Positions 1 to 5,842 of a stretch of 7,735 nucleotides of DNA are shown here, piece after piece. This DNA is from Dehalococcoidia bacterium (GTDB lineage Bacteria > Chloroflexota > Dehalococcoidia > GIF9 > UBA5629), in assembly GCA_028715025.1 (NCBI GenBank), contig JAQTLG010000073.1, positions 1 to 7,735 of the forward strand. Direction: 5' to 3'. Every line of letters begins with the position of its first letter. The stretch's first letter is position 1. A program made the translations under genes and the position numbers. Under the pieces are notes generated by a model. It was not told where the DNA came from and did no database searches. It worked only from the letters and a program-made list of their open reading frames with translations.

Positions 1-250
1 TCTGTATCAGGGCCAGCACATCCTTGAGGCCCCCCGTATGGTCGTAATGGCCGTGGCTGAGGACTATTTTATCTATAGTATTTAATTCGATACTTAGCTT
101 CTTTGCATTATCCAGGACATGGCGGCTCGGACCGGTGTCGAATAGAATTCGCATACCGTCTGCTTCCACTAACAGGCTCTGCCCCCACTCACCGTAAAGG
201 GACGGAACACCCGAGGTATTTTCAACCAGGGTCGTAACAATTACCGACAT
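1..250 (-). CDS. MBL-fold metal-dependent hydrolase, 3'-truncated by window edge
   Basis: Reading the minus strand from the ATG at 250 gives 83 open codons that run off the window, so only the N-terminal part is present. The segment carries the metallo-beta-lactamase metal-binding motif HGHYDH (residues 66-71, inside LSHGHYDHTGGL) and the upstream strand signature ILFDTG (35-40). Opening with a LVENT strand, then an NA-x8-ID-KIVLSHGHYDHTGG layout, resembles the COG1237-type hydrolases, which are often annotated as relatives of the dihydropterin ribofuranosylaminobenzene phosphate synthase. That name is a family label and not evidence of the reaction. No signal peptide is seen, so the protein is probably cytoplasmic. 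The start is supported by GGAG (258-261 on the minus strand) 7 nt before the ATG. It follows the HAD gene by only 16 nt and is probably co-transcribed with it. MBL fold is near certain; substrate is unknown. Confidence 0.9.
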   Translation of the reverse strand, partial: MSVIVTTLVENTSGVPSLYGEWGQSLLVEADGMRILFDTGPSRHVLDNAKKLSIELNTIDKIVLSHGHYDHTGGLKDVLALIQ

Positions 251-257
251 CTTCCCG

Positions 258-261
258 CTCC
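258..261 (-). promoter_or_regulatory. Ribosome binding site of the MBL-fold gene
   Basis: GGAG on the minus strand lies 7 nt upstream of the ATG at 250, within the short gap after the HAD stop codon. It fixes the start of the truncated hydrolase. It also fits translation from a shared transcript with the HAD gene. Confidence 0.6.
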
Positions 262-266
262 ATATT

Positions 267-920
267 TTATTTCTTAGTGTCCGCCAGGAGTGGAACCAGC
301 TCATTCAGGCTTTGAAGTGAAGCCGCCATGCCGGATTCCCGGTTGCGGTCGAGGTGGAAAGCCTTTATACCGATGCTGGCGGGCTCGACGAAATCGAACT
401 GCATATGATCGCCCACATGGATGACCTGCCCGGGATCCACACCCAGATCACGGCACATAGCGGACCAGAAATCGGCGGTCTTGACCTGCTGATAATCTGA
501 GGTTGAGGAATAAATAGAGCTGAAATTATGTTCGATATCCCGCAGCAGGTGCTTTAAAAACGGCCTGGGCGATCCCGATGCCACACTCAGTTTATACTTA
601 TTTTGAAGTTGCTTGAGTACATCTTTAGTGTCCGGGTAATACTGTACCTTGGGCTGCAGTTCCTCCATGGCGATATCCGCATCACCCAGGTCGAAACGGG
701 TGAACCAGTACTGGACGTCATACCACTCCAGTCGCTGGTCGCCTATGCTGTCATAGGCCTGTCTGACCTTCATGGTCGCCTCTTCAAAGTTTAATCCGTG
801 TCTCCTGGAATAGCGGCCCGGTATCAATTCGAACCAGATCGCGCTGCTGAAATCAGTGGTTACCAGGGTACCTTCCACATCGAAAGAGACCACTGCGATG
901 CCGTTATCTCTTTTTCGCAT
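267..920 (-). CDS. HAD-superfamily hydrolase (phosphatase-like), DxE variant
   Basis: This is a 217-residue soluble protein with the ordered motifs of the haloacid dehalogenase superfamily. Motif I is SFDVEGTLV (12-20) with nucleophile D14. Motif II is LSVASGS (111-117) with a candidate Ser at 115. Motif III is probably K147 in QVKTADFW. Motif IV is HVGDHMQFD (168-176) with D171 and D176. Residues of about 25-110, between motifs I and II, would form a helical C1-type cap. Family members usually hydrolyse phosphate esters through an aspartyl-phosphate. Here the usual second Asp of motif I (DxD) is Glu16, confirmed in the codons GAT GTG GAA GGT ACC, so acid/base chemistry may differ. I chose the ATG at 920 because it places motif I near the N-terminus, as is usual. 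In-frame GTG at 938 and ATG at 977 are possible longer starts. None of the three has a good ribosome binding site. The reading frame stays open further upstream to 1079, but that part overlaps the divergent radical SAM gene. Substrate is unknown. It is probably in an operon with the MBL-fold gene. Confidence 0.88.
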   Translation of the reverse strand: MRKRDNGIAVVSFDVEGTLVTTDFSSAIWFELIPGRYSRRHGLNFEEATMKVRQAYDSIGDQRLEWYDVQYWFTRFDLGDADIAMEELQPKVQYYPDTKDVLKQLQNKYKLSVASGSPRPFLKHLLRDIEHNFSSIYSSTSDYQQVKTADFWSAMCRDLGVDPGQVIHVGDHMQFDFVEPASIGIKAFHLDRNRESGMAASLQSLNELVPLLADTKK

Positions 921-928
921 GACAACAG

Positions 929-937
929 ATTTTAGCA
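929..937 (-). promoter_or_regulatory. Candidate extended -10 promoter for the HAD/MBL unit
   Basis: On the minus strand the sequence reads TGC directly followed by TAAAAT, matching the extended -10 form TGn-TATAAT with one mismatch. No acceptable -35 is found at the expected distance, which an extended -10 can tolerate. The hexamer ends 8 nt before the ATG at 920, so transcription would begin at or next to the start codon and give a leaderless message. This agrees with the lack of a ribosome binding site. It is pattern evidence only. Confidence 0.3.
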
Positions 938-966
938 CTTTGATCGCGGTTGCGCCCTGACCGAAA

Positions 967-996
967 TTTCCACCCATATAACTTACGCGATAAAAT
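967..996 (+). promoter_or_regulatory. Candidate promoter of the radical SAM gene
   Basis: TTTCCA (967-972, four of six matches to TTGACA) and TAAAAT (991-996, five of six matches to TATAAT) are separated by 18 nt. The -10-like hexamer lies 10 nt before the ATG at 1007, so the start site would be only a few bases from the start codon and leave no room for a ribosome binding site; none is visible. It lies back to back with the HAD promoter candidate in the same 86-nt divergent gap. Confidence 0.3.
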
Positions 997-1006
997 AGAT
1001 AGCAAC

Positions 1007-2164
1007 ATGGACCTGGAGAAGTTAAATCAGCACTACTTTGAGACCGGACCAATTCGGCCTCCCAGCGAGGCTTACTCACTTTTAATCCGCGCCACGCGCA
1101 ATTGCCCCTGGAATAAATGCGCCTTCTGCCATACCTACAGGGGATGTAAATTCGAATTGCGTCCTGCTGAGGATGTGATAAGAGATATAGAGACGGCCCG
1201 GGCCATAGCGCAGGGCATCAAGGAATTCGGATGGCAAAACGGTTTCGGAACCCAGCCGCGCGAGGTGGCTGCCTATATACACAGCCTGGTGACCAATAAC
1301 GACTCGGTCAGGCAGGTGTCATTGTGGCTGTGGGCCGGCGGGAGGTCTGCATTCCTGCAAGATGCAAACAGTATTATCATGCGCCATGCAGATCTGCTGT
1401 GTGTGGTATCGGCCCTTAAGGACAACTTTCCCGAACTCGATCGCATCACGTCCTATTGCCGCTCAAAGACGGCCGCCAAAAAAAATGTGCAGGAGCTGAC
1501 AGAGCTGAGGGAGACCGGCCTGTCGCGTATCCATGTTGGTATGGAGAGCGGCTCGGATGAGGTGCTTAAATTCATGGATAAGGGCATGACCGCGGACGAC
1601 CATGTCAGGGGTGGCCTCAATATAAAGGAAGCCGGCATAGAGCTGTCCGAATATTACATGCCCGGGCTGGGGGGCAGGCAATGGTCAAAGGAGCATGCCG
1701 GACAATCAGCGTCAGTGCTCAACCGGATTAATCCGGATTTCATAAGGCTGAGGACGTTGATGGTGGGTGAGACACTGTCGCTCTGGGATAGGGTTAAATC
1801 GGGCGAATATGACGTGCTGGACGAGGATGAGATCGTAAAGGAAACGGGCGATTTTATCGCGAGGCTGGATTTCACGGGAGAATTGAAGAGCGATCACATA
1901 GTGAACCTCCTGCCCGAGCTGGAAGGAAAATTCCCTCAGGCCAGGCAGGAGTGCCTCGATACTATCGAGCGTTATCTCGCAATGCCTCTCAGGGAAAGGC
2001 TAAATTACCGCGTGGGTAGACGGGCCGGGCTTTACGACAAGCTTAACGATATCTATGATGCCGCCAAGTACGAGAAAATCGATACGGCCATGCTGCGTGT
2101 GGGCATCGAGACAGCCGAGCAGGTGGACCAACTGATCGACGGCATGAAAAAACACTTCATTTAA
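1007..2164 (+). CDS. Radical SAM protein with CX4CX2C cluster motif
   Basis: This 385-residue cytoplasmic protein has a radical SAM core. The cluster-binding cysteines are C33, C38 and C41 in TRNCPWNKCAFC, which is CX4CX2C and not the canonical CX3CX2C. FLQDANSII (116-124) sits where the second strand of the barrel is expected. RIHVGMESGSDEVLKFMDKG (174-193) matches the common radical SAM strand with a Glu (E180) near the SAM ribose. The domain resembles COG1032/Elp3-like radical SAM proteins, but no N-terminal cobalamin-binding (DxHxxG) region is present. The roughly 100 C-terminal residues are mostly charged and helical-looking and I do not recognise a domain there. Family chemistry is reductive cleavage of SAM to a 5'-deoxyadenosyl radical; the substrate here is unknown. 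I preferred the ATG at 1007 over an in-frame TTG at 950, because the 19 extra residues look unlike the domain and neither start has a clear ribosome binding site. It is followed 133 nt later by the transporter operon on the same strand, with no evident terminator between. Confidence 0.88.
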   Translation: MDLEKLNQHYFETGPIRPPSEAYSLLIRATRNCPWNKCAFCHTYRGCKFELRPAEDVIRDIETARAIAQGIKEFGWQNGFGTQPREVAAYIHSLVTNNDSVRQVSLWLWAGGRSAFLQDANSIIMRHADLLCVVSALKDNFPELDRITSYCRSKTAAKKNVQELTELRETGLSRIHVGMESGSDEVLKFMDKGMTADDHVRGGLNIKEAGIELSEYYMPGLGGRQWSKEHAGQSASVLNRINPDFIRLRTLMVGETLSLWDRVKSGEYDVLDEDEIVKETGDFIARLDFTGELKSDHIVNLLPELEGKFPQARQECLDTIERYLAMPLRERLNYRVGRRAGLYDKLNDIYDAAKYEKIDTAMLRVGIETAEQVDQLIDGMKKHFI

Positions 2165-2173
2165 ACGTATAAT
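2144..2173 (+). promoter_or_regulatory. Candidate promoter of the ABC importer operon
   Basis: TATAAT at 2168-2173 matches the -10 consensus perfectly. ATGAAA at 2144-2149 gives four of six matches to TTGACA with an 18-nt spacer, overlapping the end of the radical SAM gene. A start near 2180 would leave a leader of about 118 nt containing the inverted repeat at 2245-2267. A second AT-rich -10-like hexamer (TATATT, 2182-2187) lies just downstream, so the exact start is uncertain. Confidence 0.35.
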
Positions 2174-2244
2174 TATGTTAGTATATTCTTCCATGGTCAG
2201 CCGGGACTGTACCGGATATCTCCAGAAAATTGTGCAGTGGAAAT

Positions 2245-2267
2245 CTGCAACCAATTGACGGTTGCAG
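2245..2267. repeat. Perfect 8-bp inverted repeat in the operon leader
   Basis: CTGCAACC (2245-2252) and GGTTGCAG (2260-2267) are perfect inverted copies separated by the 7-nt AATTGAC. There is no T-run after the second arm, so it does not look like an intrinsic terminator. It lies 31 nt upstream of the first solute-binding protein ATG and could be an operator for a dimeric regulator or an RNA hairpin in the leader. An upstream TGCAG (2233-2237) could pair with the first arm instead, so two alternative hairpins are possible. Confidence 0.5.
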
Positions 2268-2286
2268 CGTTATAAAACCAGGACGT

Positions 2287-2293
2287 TAAGGAG
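2287..2293 (+). promoter_or_regulatory. Strong ribosome binding site of first binding-protein gene
   Basis: TAAGGAG ends 4 nt before the ATG at 2298 and is the best Shine-Dalgarno match in the window. It rules out the in-frame upstream TTG at 2262 as the start and places a lipoprotein signal peptide exactly at the N-terminus. Confidence 0.75.
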
Positions 2294-2297
2294 TGAT

Positions 2298-4028
2298 ATG
2301 AAGAGGATATTAATATTAGCAACGATCATAACTGTTGTTATCATGCTTTTACCTGCCTGCACGGCAGCGCGGCCGCAACTTCATACGGTTAAGGGTACAT
2401 TCGTTGAATCACAACTGGGTGAAAGCGCACAGACGCTTAACTGGATAATTGCCACCGATGGCGGCGCCTCCAGGAGATACGCCAGCTTTATGGTGGAGCC
2501 GCTGGCCGTTTACGATAACCAGTATAAGCTGCAGCCCAGATGCATGGCCAGGGCTTTAGAGGTGACTCCGGATGGACTGACCTACACGGTCACAATCAGG
2601 GATGACCTGAAATGGAGCGACGGGACCAGTGTCACAGCGGACGATTATGTGTACACCATTAACAACATCATGCTGGCGGACTGGCTGGAATGTGCTGACA
2701 AATCACGCTGGCAGGAGGAAATCGGTGGAAATTTGGTTCCGGTTACGGTAGAGGCGATAAGCGGCACCGCTTTTAAAATTGTCAGAAAGACGACCGATCC
2801 TAACTTCGAATACACAATTTATGACCTGATGCCATATCCTAAAAACATTGCGAGCCATTATGAAAACACCGCCGACGAATTCATGGCTTCTCCGGAATTC
2901 AATAATATGAGCTACTGCGGCAATCTGGGACCCTACCGGCCGATCGTCTGGACGTCGACGGAGGGTATAGTTTTGGAGCGCAACCCTTATTATTATCTGG
3001 GCAAAGATAACGGCGCTCCGTATTTCGAGAAATATATCATCAATCAACCGGGTATGCAGCAGACCATTAACGAAGGTCTTAATGATGGGCAGATTTCCTT
3101 TGCTTTTATTGAACCGCAGGATGCAAATTCGTTTCGCAGCAATCCAGACCTCCAGGTCGTTACCATACCCTCGGGCCAGTTCCTGATGCTGGCCTATAAT
3201 CAGCGCGACAACGGATGGATCGGCCTGAAAGACCCCAGAGTCAGGCAGGCTATATCGATGGCCATCGACAAGTCGGCCATTATTAACGATATCTTCGGCG
3301 GATATGCAGATCCGGCATATGGAATCGTCCCACCCTATTCACCCTGGTATAGCGAGAACGCGACCCAGAAATTCGGCATGAATGCTGCTGATGATGCACA
3401 GAAGGCCATAGACCTGATAAAAAGCGCTGGCTACGAGATGAAGGATATCGACGGCAAGCAGCGCTTCGTGGATGAGGACGGGAAAGCAATTAAACTGGCA
3501 CTGCCTATTGCTATAGACAGCGAAGTGCAGAAGGCCGCAGCTTACATCATTGGCCAGAGTCTGAATAATATCGGGTTTGAGGTCGAACCCAAATATCAGG
3601 TGCAGGATTTTGTTGCACGCGAGATTTATATGAACAAGGTACCCGGCGTCGACAGGAATCCGGAATACAACAGTGGCCCGGGGGCTGTGAGCATCCAGCC
3701 GTGGGACCTAGTAATTCTATCGTCCTTCGGCGATGCCCTGACAATAGGCCGCAGTGAAATTTTCTTTTCAACCAAAGGCAGGTTAAATATCTTCGGCTTT
3801 TTCGATGATAAAATAGATGCCCTTTATGAAAAGGCATCCTCCGCTGAGGCCGTTGATCCGGTCAACCGGCAGAAGATATACGACGAGCTGTCGCAGGCTA
3901 TCTCCGAAGCTCAGCCTGTTGACTTCATTGTCTACTACAAGGACAACTTTGCATTTTCCAATAAGATCAAGGGAATCCAACCAGGGATCAACATGTTCTA
4001 TAACTATCAATCCTGGTATGAGGAGTGA
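2298..4028 (+). CDS. ABC importer family 5 solute-binding lipoprotein (first copy)
   Basis: The 576-residue product starts with a basic n-region (MKR), a hydrophobic core and a lipobox LPAC with Cys21, so it should be exported and lipid-anchored outside the cytoplasmic membrane. The mature part shows the SBP_bac_5 (OppA/DppA) pattern. MVEPLAVYDN (65-74) is the 'efL..yd' region. VTPDGLTYTVTIRDDLKWSDG (89-109) and VTADDYVYT (112-120) are the family signature block. RNPYYYLG (228-235) and DPRVRQAISMAIDKSAII (312-329) are the conserved core of the second domain. The length is usual for the family. Family members bind oligopeptides, dipeptides, nickel chelates, sugars and other solutes; the ligand cannot be inferred here. 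It is the first gene of the operon, and the paralogous gene follows after 25 nt. Pro at lipobox position -2 is less common than Ser/Ala but accepted. Family call is firm. Confidence 0.95.
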   Translation: MKRILILATIITVVIMLLPACTAARPQLHTVKGTFVESQLGESAQTLNWIIATDGGASRRYASFMVEPLAVYDNQYKLQPRCMARALEVTPDGLTYTVTIRDDLKWSDGTSVTADDYVYTINNIMLADWLECADKSRWQEEIGGNLVPVTVEAISGTAFKIVRKTTDPNFEYTIYDLMPYPKNIASHYENTADEFMASPEFNNMSYCGNLGPYRPIVWTSTEGIVLERNPYYYLGKDNGAPYFEKYIINQPGMQQTINEGLNDGQISFAFIEPQDANSFRSNPDLQVVTIPSGQFLMLAYNQRDNGWIGLKDPRVRQAISMAIDKSAIINDIFGGYADPAYGIVPPYSPWYSENATQKFGMNAADDAQKAIDLIKSAGYEMKDIDGKQRFVDEDGKAIKLALPIAIDSEVQKAAAYIIGQSLNNIGFEVEPKYQVQDFVAREIYMNKVPGVDRNPEYNSGPGAVSIQPWDLVILSSFGDALTIGRSEIFFSTKGRLNIFGFFDDKIDALYEKASSAEAVDPVNRQKIYDELSQAISEAQPVDFIVYYKDNFAFSNKIKGIQPGINMFYNYQSWYEE

Positions 4029-4053
4029 ATCGGGTCGCGTGGATATATGACAG

Positions 4054-5796
4054 GTGCGGGAAAGCTTGAATAATACATTTGTAAAGAACAGCTTCGCAGC
4101 GATTATCATAGCGTTGATTCTGGTTATGGCGCTGTCCGCCTGTGCGGCGCCTGCTACACGGGGCAGTTTTATCGAGGGCGATGTATCGGGCGGTGAGGCT
4201 GAGACTCTCAACTGGATACTGGCTGCCGACGCTTCTTCTTTCGGTTATGTGGGGTACACACTGGAATCGCTGGCGAATTACGATAACAAGTTCGATATTG
4301 TGCTGCGATGCCTGGCAAAGGATATCGAAGTAACGCCGGATGGCCTGGTCTATACCTTAACCATTCGTGACGACCTCAAATGGAGTGACGGCTCACAGGT
4401 CACTGCGGAGGATTACGTCTATACTTTAAAAAACCTGATGTTCTCGGACTGGCTGAACTACAACTACAAGGATGACTGGCAGGAGGATGCAGGCGGTAAG
4501 AAAGTTTTCGTCACTCCCGCTGTGGTCGATGACACGACTTTCACCATAACACGGCAAACTGTGCAGCCTGAATTCATCTACACGTTATATAACTTGATAC
4601 CCTATCCCAAGTATATTGCTGTGAAGTACGAGGGGGACGTGGATGCATTCACCCGGGCCAAGGAGTTCAACGACCTCTCTTACACGGGCAACCTCGGCCC
4701 ATACAAATTCAAGCAGTGGTTGAAGAATGACAAATACGTCCTTTCCCGCAATCCGCAGTATTTCCTGGGCAGGGATAACGGCGCGCCGTTTTTCGACGAG
4801 TATATAGTCAAGATGTTCGGGACCTCGGCGGTCATGCAGGCTGCCCTGGATGCTGGCGATATAACCTATTGCGGAATCGAACCGCAGAACGTGGCTAGAT
4901 TCAAGAAAATGCAGGACATCAACGTATATACGGTGCCGACACGGGGCTATAACATCATAGCTTATAACCAGAGGGCCAACGGCTGGGAAGGACTGCGCAA
5001 GAAAGAGGTTCGACAGGCTCTGTCCATGGCTATAGATAAAGAGACAATTACTAAAAACATATTTCTGGGCTTTGCCGAGCCGGCATACAGCTTTATCCCG
5101 TCCAGCTCGCCCTGGTACAGCGATAACACGGTTATGAAGCTGGGCGTCGCTCCCCTCAACGATAAGCAACAGGCTATGCAGTTGCTGAGGGACGCCGGAT
5201 ATGAATACGCAAAGAACGGCGACCGCGACATTCTGCTGGGCGAAGACGGCAAGCCGGTTAAGTTGCTCATGGTGACCACACCCGGCAGCGATGTGGTGGA
5301 ATCCATGTCCCTGCTGATAAAACAGGAACTGGCGGCCATCGGTATCGATGTCGAGGTTAAATGGGTGCAGTGGCCCACCCTTCTTCGGCAGTATATGATG
5401 AATAGGGAGCCCGGCACCGATCAGGAGCCGAGATATAACAATGGGCCGCGTGCCGTGAGTGACGAAACATGGGATATGACGCTCATGGCGCATAATACCG
5501 ATCCCCTTGCGCCATCAGGTAGCCGCGTTTTCTTTGCATCGGATGGCGGACTCAATTCATTCGGGTTTTTTAATAACCGGGTGGATCAGCTTTTCCAGAA
5601 AATACGCTCTGAAGAGGGGATGAATAAGGACCAACGCTCACTGATGTACGGGGAACTGGCGCGCGTGATATCGGAGGAACAGCCGGTGGACTTTGTCACA
5701 TATACGCGCGCCAACAGGGGATTTCAGAGTAACGTCAAAGGCATCGAGCCGGGCATCAATATGGGTTATAATTACTATCTGTGGCGCTTTGAATAA
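4054..5796 (+). CDS. ABC importer family 5 solute-binding lipoprotein (second copy)
   Basis: This is a full-length paralogue of the preceding gene, 580 residues from a GTG start. It has a hydrophobic leader and a classical lipobox LSAC with Cys30. Conserved family blocks are VTPDGLVYTLTIRDDLKWSDG (93-113), VTAEDYVYT (116-124), SRNPQYFLG (231-239) and a KKEVRQALSMAIDKETI core from about 316. Against the first copy, the 32-residue block beginning VTPDGL differs at only five positions, and the C-terminal VKGIEPGINMGYNY region is also close. Elsewhere the two are clearly diverged, especially around the middle ligand-facing segments. An in-frame TGA at 4048 limits the start to GTG 4054 or TTG 4066. 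The TTG has GGGA 4 nt upstream, so it is a real alternative; both keep the signal peptide. It shares the operon with the permeases and presumably delivers ligand to the same pair. Which solute it binds is unknown. Confidence 0.94.
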   Translation: MRESLNNTFVKNSFAAIIIALILVMALSACAAPATRGSFIEGDVSGGEAETLNWILAADASSFGYVGYTLESLANYDNKFDIVLRCLAKDIEVTPDGLVYTLTIRDDLKWSDGSQVTAEDYVYTLKNLMFSDWLNYNYKDDWQEDAGGKKVFVTPAVVDDTTFTITRQTVQPEFIYTLYNLIPYPKYIAVKYEGDVDAFTRAKEFNDLSYTGNLGPYKFKQWLKNDKYVLSRNPQYFLGRDNGAPFFDEYIVKMFGTSAVMQAALDAGDITYCGIEPQNVARFKKMQDINVYTVPTRGYNIIAYNQRANGWEGLRKKEVRQALSMAIDKETITKNIFLGFAEPAYSFIPSSSPWYSDNTVMKLGVAPLNDKQQAMQLLRDAGYEYAKNGDRDILLGEDGKPVKLLMVTTPGSDVVESMSLLIKQELAAIGIDVEVKWVQWPTLLRQYMMNREPGTDQEPRYNNGPRAVSDETWDMTLMAHNTDPLAPSGSRVFFASDGGLNSFGFFNNRVDQLFQKIRSEEGMNKDQRSLMYGELARVISEEQPVDFVTYTRANRGFQSNVKGIEPGINMGYNYYLWRFE

Positions 5797-5801
5797 AAGA
5801 C

Positions 5802-5833
5802 CCTGGCAGTAATTTCCCTAGCGCTGCACCAGG
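5802..5833 (+). repeat. Imperfect inverted repeat between binding-protein and permease genes
   Basis: In the 46-nt gap, CCTGG (5802-5806) can pair with CCAGG (5829-5833), and the adjoining CAG (5807-5809) with CTG (5824-5826), leaving a 2-nt bulge. The 3' arm covers the only AGG (5831-5833) near the permease ATG. Such hairpins between binding-protein and permease genes are known to protect upstream mRNA and lower permease output. Here that role is inference from position and a weak stem. Confidence 0.3.
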
Positions 5834-5842
5834 CACATACAG

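Noticed and set aside
603..794. Plus-strand 63-codon frame inside the HAD gene
   Set aside because: It is fully antisense to a gene with all four HAD motifs and has no independent support.
950..1006. N-terminal extension of the radical SAM protein from TTG 950
   Set aside because: There is no ribosome binding site, the codon is a rare start, and the 19 extra residues lie over the likely promoter; ATG 1007 is simpler.
2200..2216. CCGG-gactgta-CCGG as a terminator after the radical SAM gene
   Set aside because: The stem is only 4 bp and is not followed by a T-run.
2262..2297. Extension of the first binding protein from TTG 2262
   Set aside because: It would place 12 residues before a perfect lipoprotein signal peptide and ignore the strong TAAGGAG at 2287-2293.
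4047..4073. Eight-codon ORF (ATG at 4047 to TAA at 4071) overlapping the start of the second binding-protein gene
   Set aside because: It could be imagined as a leader peptide, but it has no clear ribosome binding site and such short frames arise by chance.
3783..4211. Minus-strand open frame spanning the junction of the two binding-protein genes
   Set aside because: It overlaps both real genes antisense, with no ribosome binding site or motif.
4585..5493. Long open frame (302 codons) on the minus strand
   Set aside because: It lies wholly inside the second binding-protein gene, antisense to it. Its translation has no recognisable family pattern and the plus-strand gene has clear family motifs.
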